DNA of 64,000 bases, taken from Schistosoma mansoni. Taxonomy: Eukaryota; Platyhelminthes; Trematoda; Strigeidida; Schistosomatidae. The stretch is from positions 20,852,435 to 20,916,434 of the forward strand of contig NC_031495.1 of NCBI RefSeq assembly GCF_000237925.1, read 5' to 3'. The notes beneath the pieces are model-generated. The model was given only the letters and a program-made list of their open reading frames with translations. It was not told the origin of the DNA and made no database searches. Made by a program: the position numbers and the translations under genes. Position 1 is the first letter of the stretch; each line of letters begins with the position of its first letter. Positions 13,242-22,339 of the stretch are shown piece by piece.

Positions 13242-16200
13242 GGTAATAATAATAATAATAATAATGTAAATTGTCTTGCTTCTAGTATGAGCAGGAATAG
13301 TATCGTCAATAAAATTCATCATTTCATTTATTTGTGTGTGGGCTGTGATACTGCCCGGGTGCCCAAACCGAAGCAGGTGGTTTTCTTAAGGGGCCACACC
13401 CCCAACCCTTGACCAAAAGGTCTGATCCACAAGGCAGTGGAGCATCGTGAGGAGATGCAGTCCCATGGTAGCCGTTGACCAATGACAGGTTCGTCCGCCA
13501 TTCGTTCCATCAGGATACTGGAGCCCATGTGCACCATTGGTTTGGAATCAGGGTTTTCCAACTCCCCTAGGTGGACGCTCCGTGTCAACCAACCCGGTTA
13601 AAGCGCCGGACATTCGCTTTTCGTCCTCTCACTTTCGTAAACAACACCTCCGCCACGAGAAGGCAGTGAGTAGGACTTCCCTGGCAGAGGCTATATATTC
13701 GCTGGCCATGTGAGAGCATTTCGAGAGGGAGAGTAGACTCTCCCCACTCTCGGCCGTACCAGGGCATTTGGGGGCACCGAAAGAAATACTACTGAATGTT
13801 CTCGTTATTCATAAGAACCATTTATTATTAACAAATTAAATTTCAATTCTTAGATGCTTACCGAATGATAGTTATTTATGAATGAAGAATCGTTAGACCA
13901 ATAATTCATTATACTGTTGCCATGATTAAGTGTTTTTCGATTATTTATTATTTATTTAAACACATAAATATTGGTACAAGGAAGCACCAGATAAATATGC
14001 GCCTCACAAATCTCATTTGATTTGTGTGAGGGCTGTGATACCGTAAAGGATATAAAGACCTATATTGTTGGTTATTTCCACTCATTATTAATGCGTATAT
14101 AATATCAACCCAACAAACTGACTGTCATTTATAGAGTAATAAATTCATTTGCTCAATAATTGTGAAACAAAAGTCTCGTAACTCATCAAGCAAAAATAAT
14201 CTTTCACTTTCACAATTTTCTAACAACATCACTGATAAAATCCTGACAATTCGCATGACTATATGTTATATACAACTTGAATAGCCAAAGTGTCTGAATT
14301 TCGGAAGACTTTCTGGGAATTTATTATTGATTAGTCCTGATAGAAAGAATTATCAGGTTTGGGTTCTTAAAAGAATCCATTCGAGAAATTAATACTTTTC
14401 ACGTGAAAAATGTCTTAGAATTTAAGGAATACGAAGTCATAGAAATTTCAGAGTATCAATTTACTTACAACGAAAATTTAACAGTCCCTTTACAAAGTTT
14501 TTAGTGAAAATATCAAGTGGGAATAAATATATATATTTCGATCTACGCACCAGTCGTATAAATAAACATCCATACTAGTTTCCCCGTTGAGACTGTACTG
14601 CGAAAGTAACATATAAACTTCAAGATATAAAGTGATATAACAATATGATATATTATGAAAACAATTACAAAACCTTTGCCGATTTACATTATCAGTTTGA
14701 TACGAATCGATAGACAGTGATAAAAGTGTACACTTCCCGAACGGGCAGGACTTCTAGGTTACTCTCAGCAACCTTTAAGACCGCTGATTTACCAATGTTA
14801 ATATTTTCAGTGGAATAATCATTTTGTATTCACTTGTAAAGCGTCTGGATTATCTCATCAAAACTCCAGCTGATTATATTTGATTTCATTATATTTTCAG
14901 TATGGATATTTATTTAAACCACTGGACACATACTCCCGACCTATTATTTTTAAATGCAATTGAATAAATTCCTAATGACAATACTCAATTTCGTGTTTAC
15001 GGAGTGGATTTAATTATTAATACCAGTAATATGTTTTAATTATCCTGAATTTTCTGGAGATTTTGCTTTTAATCCATGTTTATTTTCATTTATTTAAAAT
15101 TTAAAGAATTCAGATATTCCTACTTATCAAAGAATGTGGAATTTCATGAATCAGAATAAATCATTGTTTGTTAATAAAACGGAAGAAGGTATTTCACGTG
15201 TTCTTGAAGGTGGTTATGCTTTGATATTGGAATCGACGCTTAATGAATACTATGCTCAGCGTAATTGCAAACTTACTCCTCTCGGGGGATTATTAGATCC
15301 AAGAGGATATGGAATCGGATTACCAATAGGCAGTAAGTGAATACTACTTACTAGGATTAACAAGAAATTATTTAAAAATAAATTTCTGGTTACAATTTTA
15401 AAATACGCTAAACCAATCAAGGGACAATTGACATTAAATAGTAAACGTGCAATATCGCAGATTAATTGGAATGATTAAATCCAGACTATTAGATTTTGAC
15501 TGTATACTATATATTGCTTGTGACGTGATTTGAAGGTCTTAGATAGCGTAACTTGTAGAACCGTGTGTTCTAAGGAGTTCTAAACTTTGATGAAACAATT
15601 GTCTAGTTTTCTGGCTTTCGGTGGTGCCATACTTGATTTCAGCTTATCGCGAAATTGTCTTTTAACAAGTAAATACTTGATTTATATGTCTCATGAATTA
15701 CATTTTCATCAATATCAAAATTGGACTGAATAATGTAATTTGATTGTCTATTGTATTTTACAACCTAACTAGAACTAAACTGTGGGTATCTTAATTTCTA
15801 GCTGATGTTTAATAACAATGGTACAGAATTAGTAACAATATTCAATTACAAAATTTATTTTTTGGTGTAAAAATATACTGATCTCTGATAAATTTGAGGG
15901 CTACTTCAAAAAATGTCTATATAAATCAAATAATCACTGAATATTATTGTGTTTTATCTATTTATTTAAACACATAAATATTGGTACAAAGGGGCACCAG
16001 ATACATATGAGCCACACAAATCTCATTTGATTCGTGTGAGGGCTGTGAAACTACTCAGGTGCCCAAACTGAAGCAGGTGGTTTTCTTACGGGACTACACC
16101 CCGAGGCTTGGACCTAAAGATCTGATCCACAAGGCAGTGGAGCATCGTGAGGAGATGCAGTCCCATGGTAGCCGTTGACCAATGACAGGTTCGTCCGCCA

Positions 16201-16951
16201 TTCGTTCCATCAGGATACTGGAGCCCATGTGCACCATTGGTTTGGAATCAGGGTTTTCCAACTCCCCTAGGTGGACGCTCCGTGTCAACCAACCCGGTTA
16301 AAGCGCCGGACATTCCCTTTTCGTCCTCTCACTTTCGTAAACAACAGTAATGCCACGAGAAGGCAGTGAGTAGGACTTCCCTGGCAGAGGCTATATACGC
16401 GTGGCCATGTGAGAGTATTTCGAGAGGGAGAGTGAACTCTCCCCACTCTCGGACGTACCAGAGCATTTGGGGGCATATTAATATGTACTGCGAACTGTTC
16501 TTAGTCACAGACTTTGAACCCCAACAGCATTTGAACCAACTCAAATTTAATTTAATCTAATTACAATTACTGGTATTTCCAGTCTACATGAAAAATTGTT
16601 AAAAAGGAACTTCCAAGTGCCCGTGAAATATTATTCAGTTAACAATCCACTTTACTCTTGTTCATCTCTTTTTTAGATAACGGACTGAGAGATTTATTAT
16701 CTGAAAGTATATTAAAATTGCAAAAAGATCAAACCTTAGAGAAAATGCGACAATATTGGTTACAACGTTATAATGCGTCAGTTCCATGTTATTTACAAAG
16801 TTCTCATACAAATTTACCATCAAGAAGTAAATTGACACTTGCAAAAATGTCCAGTGCTTTTATTGGTTTAGGTGTTGGCTTATTTTTTGGCATACTTGTT
16901 TGGATTACAGAAATTGTAGTTTGGGTATTGAAAGTTCGAACAAACAGAAAT
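828..16951 (+). CDS. Ionotropic glutamate receptor, kainate type (3' part, four exons)
   Basis: This is a glutamate-gated cation channel of neuronal and muscle membranes. I see four in-frame exons: 828-999, 8016-8233, 15107-15332 and 16677-16951. All have GT/AG borders and compatible phases (1, 0, 1, 0). In order they encode M1 (starting [12 protein letters not shown] and ending in SPYEW), the pore loop ([11 protein letters not shown]), M3 with the intact [11 protein letters not shown] gating motif, the S2 ligand lobe ([25 protein letters not shown]) and M4. [21 protein letters not shown] and EST are kainate-receptor (GRIK) hallmarks. The Q/R-site residue is genomically glutamine, which predicts a calcium-permeable channel. 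The amino-terminal domain and S1 lobe must lie left of the window. After exon 4 a GTAAGT donor predicts at least one more exon; a possible one is listed at 18402. The subfamily is firm; orthology to a particular GRIK is not resolved. Confidence 0.9.
1444..1825 (+). mobile_element. Non-autonomous RTE derivative, diverged, missing its 3' tail
   Basis: The copy shares the GGCAGAGAGTGGGGAGAG start, the CCAAACCAATGGTGCA segment and the AGGTCAAAGGCTCGGGGTG segment with the other copies. It stops before the junction with the LINE 3' end. Confidence 0.65.
2105..2285 (-). repeat. Old hammerhead-bearing SINE copy (minus strand)
   Basis: The plus strand carries GGCACTGGACAGC, the complement of the hammerhead 3' arm of this SINE family. 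It is followed by decayed versions of the stem II and box-B-like parts. It sits back to back with the next copy. Confidence 0.4.
2290..2462 (+). repeat. Old hammerhead-bearing SINE copy (plus strand)
   Basis: This contains AGGTCCTAGTTCCAAGTC (box-B region), a CTGAGGA core at about 2382, GAAA at about 2404 and the GTCCAATGCTTC 3' arm. The stem II complementarity is lost. It is inverted relative to the preceding copy. Confidence 0.45.
2982..3206 (-). repeat. tRNA-like SINE with hammerhead fold
   Basis: On the minus strand this copy runs from GTTGGATGCCGG through a tRNA-like stretch (GCGGTCTATCGGTTAAG as box A, GCGTTCGAACC as box B) to a hammerhead-like segment at 3031-3076 and a TTCAATTGA-type 3' end. 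In the ribozyme segment stem I (GCACTG/CAGTGC) and stem II (GTCC/GGAC) pair perfectly. The core reads TTGAGGA rather than CUGANGA and GAAG rather than GAAA, so it is probably inactive. Confidence 0.7.
3031..3076 (-). ncRNA. Hammerhead-ribozyme-like motif (degenerate)
   Basis: The 46-nt segment has the hammerhead order: 6-bp stem I arm, core, GTCC loop GGAC, GAAG, short stem III, GUC cleavage triplet, stem I arm. Two core changes make self-cleavage unlikely in this copy. Confidence 0.5.
3805..3895 (+). repeat. Truncated hammerhead SINE, 3' half
   Basis: Only GTCCCATAATAGGAC (stem II), GAAAC, CATCCAGTGCTTCC and the TTTTCCATGGTGGTCTAGC tail are present. The tRNA-like 5' half is missing, as expected of a 5'-truncated retroposed copy. 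Confidence 0.6.
4428..4562 (-). repeat. Truncated hammerhead SINE copy
   Basis: The minus strand carries GCGCACTGTTGAGGAGTC, TAGGACGTAACGGTCGTCC and the GGTTTTCCATGGTTGTCTAGC tail. The ribozyme-like part is at about 4474-4520, with core and stem II changes. The 5' tRNA-like half is cut short. Confidence 0.55.
5780..7540 (-). mobile_element. Fossil Ty3/gypsy-like element (gag portion)
   Basis: A decayed retroelement on the minus strand. About 7.5-6.67 kb encodes a gag-type core ([39 protein letters not shown]), followed by a second conserved block ([16 protein letters not shown]). A zinc-knuckle-like piece (CWNCGTWYF) lies around 6.35-6.5 kb. The gag lineage differs from that of the young element at 35 kb. 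It is broken many times and looks old; no clear LTR pair was found. Confidence 0.6.
8016..8233 (+). CDS. iGluR exon: M3 and start of S2
   Basis: The exon starts after CTTAAG and ends before GTAAGT in phase 0. It encodes [15 protein letters not shown], the M3 helix with [11 protein letters not shown], and the start of S2 ([23 protein letters not shown]). Confidence 0.92.
9452..9636 (-). repeat. Smα-like SINE with nearly intact hammerhead
   Basis: On the minus strand this has TGGGTTCGGGTACC (box B), then TTGACGA, stem II GTCT/AGAC, GAAAC, a CUC cleavage triplet and CCGGATTCAGTCGCTAGCC at about 9470-9535. Only one core base departs from CUGANGA. A second stem-I-like piece (CTACTGAATCCAGATAG, plus strand) lies about 132 bp further, so the copy may include part of an adjoining unit. 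Schistosome Smα repeats are known to carry tRNA-like promoters and active hammerheads. Confidence 0.65.
10019..13066 (-). CDS. LINE endonuclease-reverse transcriptase, 1015 aa, intact
   Basis: This is the retrotransposition protein of the LINE. Residues ~20-250 form an apurinic-type endonuclease with all catalytic blocks visible: [39 protein letters not shown] and ESDHALV. A linker rich in Arg and Lys leads to a reverse transcriptase at ~480-770: [58 protein letters not shown] and the active site EYADDIVLL near residue 735. The C-terminal third has [18 protein letters not shown] and a final [10 protein letters not shown] block. There is no separate ORF1. No stop or frameshift is present. It lies antisense within the iGluR intron. 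Confidence 0.92.
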   Translation of the reverse strand: MLPPIMNTEAVFLKPRTPFKLASFNVRTLMHIRQQIGLAMSLEGLNIDVCCLSETRIQDSSEVLQIRSPSVASKSLFHVRLSGDPVASSSGLAGVGVALSARAEAALIDWIPINSRLCAVRLESSIKVRRNQREKRCLFVISAYAPTDCSPDAIKDEFYHQLTVLLQKARSTDIVVLAGDLNAQVGRLGTEESRLGGRWGLVGRRTDNGDRLLQLCTDHNLFLASTNFRHSHRRCATWRLPSASQAWTQIDHIAISYRWRGCVQDCRSFWSTYLESDHALVCANLTLLFSGRRIDHHQRIDVNKLAATSVASKYRAELASRLATTPPKSIDEHWLHLHDAMKMASKVACGFAKRPAYKHWVSSGSLQLMEARRSTPGDREFDHKRRLLRNEIGQSLRKDREAWWSERANEMEAAAASGNCRKLFQLIRATGSKKSGVSETIYEDDGMPITNISRRLGRWAEFFEGQFNWPAAPATSTSLSCPPWPVTTDPPNEAEVRKELQLLKRYKSPGPDDLPPALFKDGGDLLTKELTVVFRKVWEEESVPTSWNESIVVPIFKKGSRCSCNNYRGISLLSIASKLLASIILRRLFKTRERLTREEQAGFRSGRGCIDHIFTLRPMLEHRHTYRRPKVVVFLDIRAAFDSLDRTVLWDCLLKKGVPEKFINILKALYTNTSGRVRAYNHLSPLFHSSSGVRQGCQISPFLFNFAIDDILETALMDVSNGGVDMLPGERLLDLEYADDIVLLCNNAQAMQSALNQLAISVRRYGMCFAPSKCKVLLQDWQDSHPVLTLDGEQIEVVEKFVYLGSYISAGGGVSDEIDARIMKARAAYANLGHLWRLRDVSLAVKGRIYNASVRAVLLYACETWPLRVEDVRRLSVFDHRCLRRIADIQWQHHVSNAEVRHRVFGRRDDNSIGVTILKHRLRLLGHVLRMSSQKLPRRALFADPGTGWKKRRGQCMTWCRGMKESCKGLASVGPSRLPGWGPRDGATQWLETLSDMAQNRSQWRSCCNLLLLSS
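13200..13265. repeat. AAT trinucleotide microsatellite
   Basis: Two runs of about 12 and 7 AAT units separated by AAGGT lie in the LINE 5' leader, just upstream of the ORF on the minus strand. Confidence 0.9.
13945..14042 (-). mobile_element. 5'-truncated LINE-derivative tail
   Basis: The piece runs from a TATTTATTTAAACAC tail through GGTACAAGGAAGCACC to GTGTGAGGGCTGTGATACC. It includes the deletion junction found in the derivative family but not the 5' part. Confidence 0.7.
15107..15332 (+). CDS. iGluR exon: S2 ligand-binding lobe
   Basis: The exon begins [14 protein letters not shown] and contains the glutamate-contacting EST triplet, then [10 protein letters not shown] and GYGIGLPIG. It closes with one base of a split codon before GTAAGT. 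Its sequence runs collinear with kainate receptors without gaps. Confidence 0.9.
15957..16475 (-). mobile_element. Non-autonomous RTE derivative, full length
   Basis: The copy is complete on the minus strand from GCCCCCAAATGC (16475) to the (TAAA)-type tail (15957). It lies in the short iGluR intron just before the M4 exon. Long stretches are identical to the 13322-13775 part of the LINE, so it is young. Confidence 0.8.
16677..16951 (+). CDS. iGluR exon: end of S2, M4 and start of the cytoplasmic tail
   Basis: The exon starts after TTTTTTAG, encodes the last S2 helices ([25 protein letters not shown]), then the M4 helix ([16 protein letters not shown]) and a basic juxtamembrane stretch. It ends at a GTAAGT donor. 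Reading through that donor would give only 18 more residues before a stop. Confidence 0.88.
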
Positions 16952-18401
16952 GTAAGTCATTTTATTCACACAGAAAGAAAAAATAATTTAGGAATTATTT
17001 ACTCCTAAATTGGATTATTAGCATGTTTCAACTGTAACTAGAGGTGGGACTTAGGATGTGCAATATGTCTTATTGACACGGAATAGTTGAAGATAAATCC
17101 CGCTAACGAGTCCTCAGGTAACAAAAAAATATCGTGGCATCCACCGTAGATGCATATATGCCAATAGAAACTGATCACTTGTAGTCTATAACATGATAGT
17201 ATTTTTTAGACATCATCTACGGAACGATGATGTGATAAAAATGACGTGATAAAAATCTTTTTAACTTAGTAATAGGTTAAATTATGAAACTAATTATAAC
17301 ATTTCAGTTTTCTTGAGACCTTTCTAATAATCATTCGATGGTAATCATAATAATTCTACTTATGTACATCATTTAAAGTTGACCTTCTTAGCTTTTCGCT
17401 GAATATTAATCCCTAGTTCATGTGAATACTTAACCTACACATTTAGTCAACTCGTTATTTCCGTATATGACCACTCTAATGCCAGAATAAATCGTACTAA
17501 ACTCCTTCACAACATGGATGTCAGTACTATATAGAATTGTGTTTATGATAATATCACATTCTCTGTTACGTTATGCGAAACCCCTAAGTCTAACGAAGCA
17601 TAAGAAACTACAATCAGTGAAAAGACCTTATGATAAAGTAAAGATAAAATTGAATACTTATTAATGTTTTTCAAAAGTACATGATACCTGGAGGAAAGGT
17701 AAGATCAGAAAACGTAAAGTAACTCATCAATTTCATAAGCATTACTATAACTTAAAATAATTGAGTCTATGATGGATGTTAACATGAAGCAGCATATTTT
17801 AAGTCAACTAAGATTGAGTATGTTGATTCTAAGGGACTGATTGTTGTTAAAAGACCAAAACATAAGTACGTCGTCACACTGGACCTCACTTGTATAATTA
17901 TAGCCTTGAATGATAGGAAAAATATAGTGTATAGCGTACATACTGTACCTACTACATTTATAAAAATGTAAATAAGGAATACAATAGTGAAAATGAAAAA
18001 GTCAACTGCGATCGATAAATCAAAACAACAATGAGGAAGACAAAAGCACATGTATCATTATATCACAGTCAAATTACTGTGGAAGGTCTATCATACTCAT
18101 AAGAACCAAATTAAGCTATTGACTAATACAAACGTGAATTAGTAGAATAATTTGGAATAATCAATTTCAAGCCATCACTATAACATGAACTGGGTGAACT
18201 TGTAACATATAGTCGACTTGATTGCAACTTCATTAGTTATGAATAGTGTACTTATTTACGCTATGATAGTAGAACACTTTTCTAGATGATAGTCTCAGTA
18301 GTTCATCAGTCGATGTCCCTTTATAATATAATATAAAGTACTAATACTCACTAGACCATCTGAAGTATTTCTCATCGACTGATCGGTTCATACTATTTTA
18401 G

Positions 18402-18574
18402 CAGTGATGACTTCACCTGAGCCGCTAGATATCAAGTCAAATAAGAAGTTTGAGAGAGATTTTATTCCAGGCATAATTAAGAAGCAGATCAAATTTAAAA
18501 CGAGCAGAAAGAGTATACAGATTCATTTCACATATGATAGCTTAATAACCCTTCAGAGTTCAACGAAATATTGA
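18402..18574 (+). CDS. Possible terminal exon of the glutamate receptor
   Basis: After a polypyrimidine-AG acceptor (CTATTTTAG) an open frame of 56 codons runs to TGA, beginning VMTSPEPLDIKSNK and rich in Lys, Ser and Arg, as cytoplasmic receptor tails often are. It is entered in phase 1, whereas the M4 exon leaves in phase 0, so one further small exon would have to join them and I did not identify it. It could also be chance; no family was recognised. Confidence 0.3.
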
Positions 18575-18762
18575 AGGTATACAGAATCGGCCTATTACAC
18601 TATATCCAGATATCAAATAAAGTAGAATTGGTCACTTTTAAATAATCTTAATTCAACCCATCAAGTAAATTACCTGGAGAACATTAGTACTTGGTGTTCA
18701 TATTTTTATTATAATCACTTTTTACCAGTAATGTAAAATCTTGACATAATCAATAATGAACA

Positions 18763-18874
18763 AAGATGGATAGTGGCTAGCAGTGGAATCCAGTTTGACG
18801 CGCGTTTCTTCCTATTTGGGACTGGTCATCTGGAAAGTCAACATTCTTTGATTGATGTTCACTCTAGGACTCGA
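18763..18874 (-). repeat. Smα-like SINE with degenerate hammerhead
   Basis: The minus strand reads GTTCGAGTCCTAGAG (box B), GACTTTCCAG, CAGTCCCAAATAGGA, GAAACGCGCGTC and CTGGATTCCACTGCTAGCC, the known Smα order. The CUGANGA core is scrambled and stem II is weakened, so it should not cleave. Confidence 0.65.
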
Positions 18875-19434
18875 ACATTGTATATTAAATCAATTGACCT
18901 ACAGAAAAAAGCTAGATATGACTTTTGCATCATCGTAACGCGAGTTTGGTTGTGAAACATCGAGTATACAGTGAGTAGGCTTTTTATTACATATCCTTGA
19001 AAAAAGATCAACCTTCTTAACGATGAGAAATTTTTCTCCATTATGTTTTGATTGGGGTATTACTTTGTTAGTGGGATATAGATTGGATTAAAGCACGTTC
19101 CGTTCAGGACTGTGTTGGGGCACACTGTTTGGCTATTTTTTATCTAGTTAGCGCTAGTGGATACTTGAAGAAGACTTTGGAATCTTCTTATTGTGATTCC
19201 TACTTCCATCTACTCTTGTTATTTGGAATGTAATTTCGTTCCTGTTCAGCCGTGTTCTGGTTCGGGGACTTTTCGAGTGAAGTGTTTTTCAAGAATACGA
19301 GGCAATAAGGGTATCCAGGTCGTAATAAGAGAAATTATAACACTATCAAATACAATTTTTGTTGACTGATTGATTGGTTGTGTTACCTATCTCTTTCCTA
19401 TTTATAGTTTTATTCCACTTTGTATAACCTATTC
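18875..19434. repeat. Inverted 560-bp near-identical duplicate, left copy
   Basis: This segment is the reverse complement of 30864-31423 with about three differences in 560 bp. It ends exactly at the first assembly gap. Confidence 0.85.
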
Positions 19435-19634
19435 NNNNNNNNNNNNNNNNNNNNNNNNNNNNNNNNNNNNNNNNNNNNNNNNNNNNNNNNNNNNNNNNNN
19501 NNNNNNNNNNNNNNNNNNNNNNNNNNNNNNNNNNNNNNNNNNNNNNNNNNNNNNNNNNNNNNNNNNNNNNNNNNNNNNNNNNNNNNNNNNNNNNNNNNNN
19601 NNNNNNNNNNNNNNNNNNNNNNNNNNNNNNNNNN
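19435..19634. other. Assembly gap (200 N)
   Basis: A run of exactly 200 N, a round length that suggests a placeholder rather than a measured distance. Confidence 0.99.
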
Positions 19635-20819
19635 GTTGGAAGATTAAGATTCGGTAAATGAAAACAATAAGGGTTGGTTTAGATATAAATTGGTCGATAT
19701 TGGTAACTACTACCTTACCTTACCCACTTCAGACTTGAGAATTCTGTCTAATGAACACGAAATTTGATTGACACACAAAACAAAGGCACGATAATGATGT
19801 TGCAGTCAAATAAATATTACAAAACTTAAGTCCATTGTAAGTGAATAACATAGACAAATATAGAAGACTTGACTGACCCAACAGAGGAACGAATCACTGG
19901 CAACTCCACGTATGGTTATTCAAGGCCTCAACGGTTTTATTTGCCATACATGTGTGGTCTATCAAAGATACACATATTGAATGTCCCAATCAGACCTATA
20001 TAATCAATGATTAATTCAGCGTAACAGAAAATAGCCCACTGTCTAGCAGAGATATGAGAACTGTTTCGTCAATAGCTAATTTTCTACACATTGAAGGACG
20101 CTATTTGACCTGCTGAGAGATTGGATAATATTAGTACGTTTAGTAAATTAATTACCGTCTTTGTAATAATACTCTTTTTTACCATGATACCACCTTTTGA
20201 AACCATAGACGTTAGATATGATAATTCTGAACTTTTGTATTTATCAGTAACTGGGTTCAAATAATTGCTACTTATATCCATGTAAAATGGTTACCTTCAC
20301 CGACACTTGCTGTATAAAATCTTAATAACATATATTTATTTATTTAAACACATAAATATTGGTACAAGGAAGCACCAGATACACATGCGCTACACAAATC
20401 TCATTTGATTTGTGTGAGGGCTGTGATACTGCCCGGGCTATAAATTAATTCTTATATGATCTTGCTGAAAACTGACAAACCTTAGGTATAGATGTTCTGA
20501 ACAATAACATATATAGAGTTAAATATACGGGAAATATTTCTAACTCTATTTTTAACGGCAACAGTAGGAAGTTGTTTTAGTGAACGAAGATAAATTAAAT
20601 TAACTACACAAATCTCTCAGATACCAAGTAATTAAATTTAGGGAGTAAAATAAAATAAATCCATTCATAAATATATACCAACTACCAAAGGTAAATAATA
20701 TTGTAGAAAATGGGTTTGTAATTTATATTTGACTGAAAATGAACAGTGTATACAATAAAATAGTAATTCACTATACATATGTGAACATATAAACATACGA
20801 AATGTTAGTCTTTGTATGC
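19635..20819. repeat. 1,185-bp contig duplicating 23023-24207
   Basis: The sequence between the two gaps matches 23023-24207 at an offset of 3,388 with no difference in the stretches compared. It ends a dozen bases inside the SCO1 stop-codon exon. Exact identity and gap-to-gap placement suggest a redundant contig or uncollapsed haplotype rather than a biological duplication. Confidence 0.85.
20333..20438 (-). mobile_element. 5'-truncated LINE-derivative tail (in duplicated contig)
   Basis: The element tail runs to GTGATACTGCCCGGGC. It is the same insertion as 23721-23826, present because the contig is duplicated. Confidence 0.7.
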
Positions 20820-21248
20820 NNNNNNNNNNNNNNNNNNNNNNNNNNNNNNNNNNNNNNNNNNNNNNNNNNNNNNNNNNNNNNNNNNNNNNNNNNNNNNNNN
20901 NNNNNNNNNNNNNNNNNNNNNNNNNNNNNNNNNNNNNNNNNNNNNNNNNNNNNNNNNNNNNNNNNNNNNNNNNNNNNNNNNNNNNNNNNNNNNNNNNNNN
21001 NNNNNNNNNNNNNNNNNNNNNNNNNNNNNNNNNNNNNNNNNNNNNNNNNNNNNNNNNNNNNNNNNNNNNNNNNNNNNNNNNNNNNNNNNNNNNNNNNNNN
21101 NNNNNNNNNNNNNNNNNNNNNNNNNNNNNNNNNNNNNNNNNNNNNNNNNNNNNNNNNNNNNNNNNNNNNNNNNNNNNNNNNNNNNNNNNNNNNNNNNNNN
21201 NNNNNNNNNNNNNNNNNNNNNNNNNNNNNNNNNNNNNNNNNNNNNNNN
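20820..21248. other. Assembly gap (429 N)
   Basis: A run of 429 N. Confidence 0.99.
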
Positions 21249-21424
21249 ATCCATGTTAGTTCTGGCTTTCTTTAAATTCATAAAGGGAACTAACTGCATG
21301 AAATTTTTGAAAAATCACTTTCAATACTCTTTTCTTCACGTTATTTATTCTAGATGGAATATTAAGATGACCGAAGGACCTACGAAATCATGGAACGAAT
21401 AAAATATCCTTTAGAATAGGTACA

Positions 21425-21515
21425 TTTTGGACAGCTATGAAATTCAAGACATGCGTTTCGCACTATTTAAGACTTGTCAGCTGGATCTACCAGTCCTTAA
21501 CATCAACAACAGGAT
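21425..21515 (-). repeat. Smα-like hammerhead fragment
   Basis: The minus strand reads AGATCCAG, CTGACAA, GTCTTAAATAGTGC, GAAACGCATGTC and TTGAATTTCATAGC. The order fits an Smα hammerhead. The core has one departure from CUGANGA and stem II is weakened. Confidence 0.5.
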
Positions 21516-22339
21516 AAATCTAAGCCATGCCAACAGTGATATACGATATCTTTTGTTAGAGATTTTAGGCTTATTCAGAGATTATCATGATCGTCTTACC
21601 TGAGTGAACACAGAGATGGCAATGCAAGCTTGAGTCGGATAAGAGAACAATAAGTGAGACAAAATAATATGAATTCATCATTTTTTTAGTTGTCATCAGC
21701 TACTTACAAAGTTAGTTAAAATTAATGAAACATATGACTTGAACTAGATACCTACAAAATTATCGGTCTAATGATGCAATAATTAAGTTTATTTCTATAA
21801 TTTCTGATGGATAGTGAGCTGATTGTTGGAAATTATATATTCTATCCGAATAACTGGATTCGTTGTTGATAGTATTGAGTTCCCAGAACTAGGTTCTCGT
21901 CAACTCCATACAATCTATAATATTTGAAAGTCAAAATTGTTAAGTGAGTTGGAAATTATTGTAGTAAATATCTGATTAAGGTTAAGAGATAGAACAAAAT
22001 ATCACGATGTCACATGGAGGACACTCGGAAACACTAGAAATAAAATAATAGACTAAAGGGACTAGAAATAAGCGATTATGTAGTAAACGAAATCTCAAAA
22101 GAACAATAAAATGAGTGAAGATAAATCAGTTCGAAGTAAACTTATCGAAAAAGAGAACCAGGAAGTGATGAGAGGAAGTGATCAAATAAGGGGACGTTTA
22201 AAATCTGATCTGACCACATAAGTCGTGTTACCAGGGTTACCTTAACGTTCTCTTTTTGAACACGAGTCAGAATTTTAGTGCTTGATAGCAGAAGCTTTAG
22301 GAGATTTTAGAAGACTAGAGTTTGGTTGTCTACTAACCA

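Larger units (their letters stand above)
9845..13775 (-). mobile_element. Full-length RTE-type LINE with perfect target-site duplication
   Basis: ACCGAAAGAAATA occurs at 9832-9844 and again at 13776-13788, bounding a 3,931-bp insertion. On the minus strand the element starts GCCCCCAAATGCCC, has a ~700-bp 5' leader containing an AAT microsatellite, one long ORF, a ~100-170-bp 3' region and a (TAAA)n-type tail. That design (single ORF, short 3' end, short-repeat tail) fits the RTE clade, such as schistosome SR2/SR3-like elements. The perfect duplication and open ORF point to a recent, possibly still competent insertion. Confidence 0.85.
8234..15106 (+). other. iGluR intron, 6.9 kb
   Basis: The intron contains an Smα-like SINE at 9.45-9.64 kb, the full-length LINE at 9845-13775 on the minus strand and a short LINE-derivative tail at 13945-14042. 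The rest (8.25-9.4 and 14.05-15.1 kb) is AT-rich with nothing recognisable. Confidence 0.7.

Noticed and set aside
13041-13322. Frames with long Ile or Leu runs
   Set aside because: They translate the AAT microsatellite in the LINE leader.
20802-21402. Frames of 147-196 codons composed mainly of X
   Set aside because: They arise from the N gap and have no sequence content.
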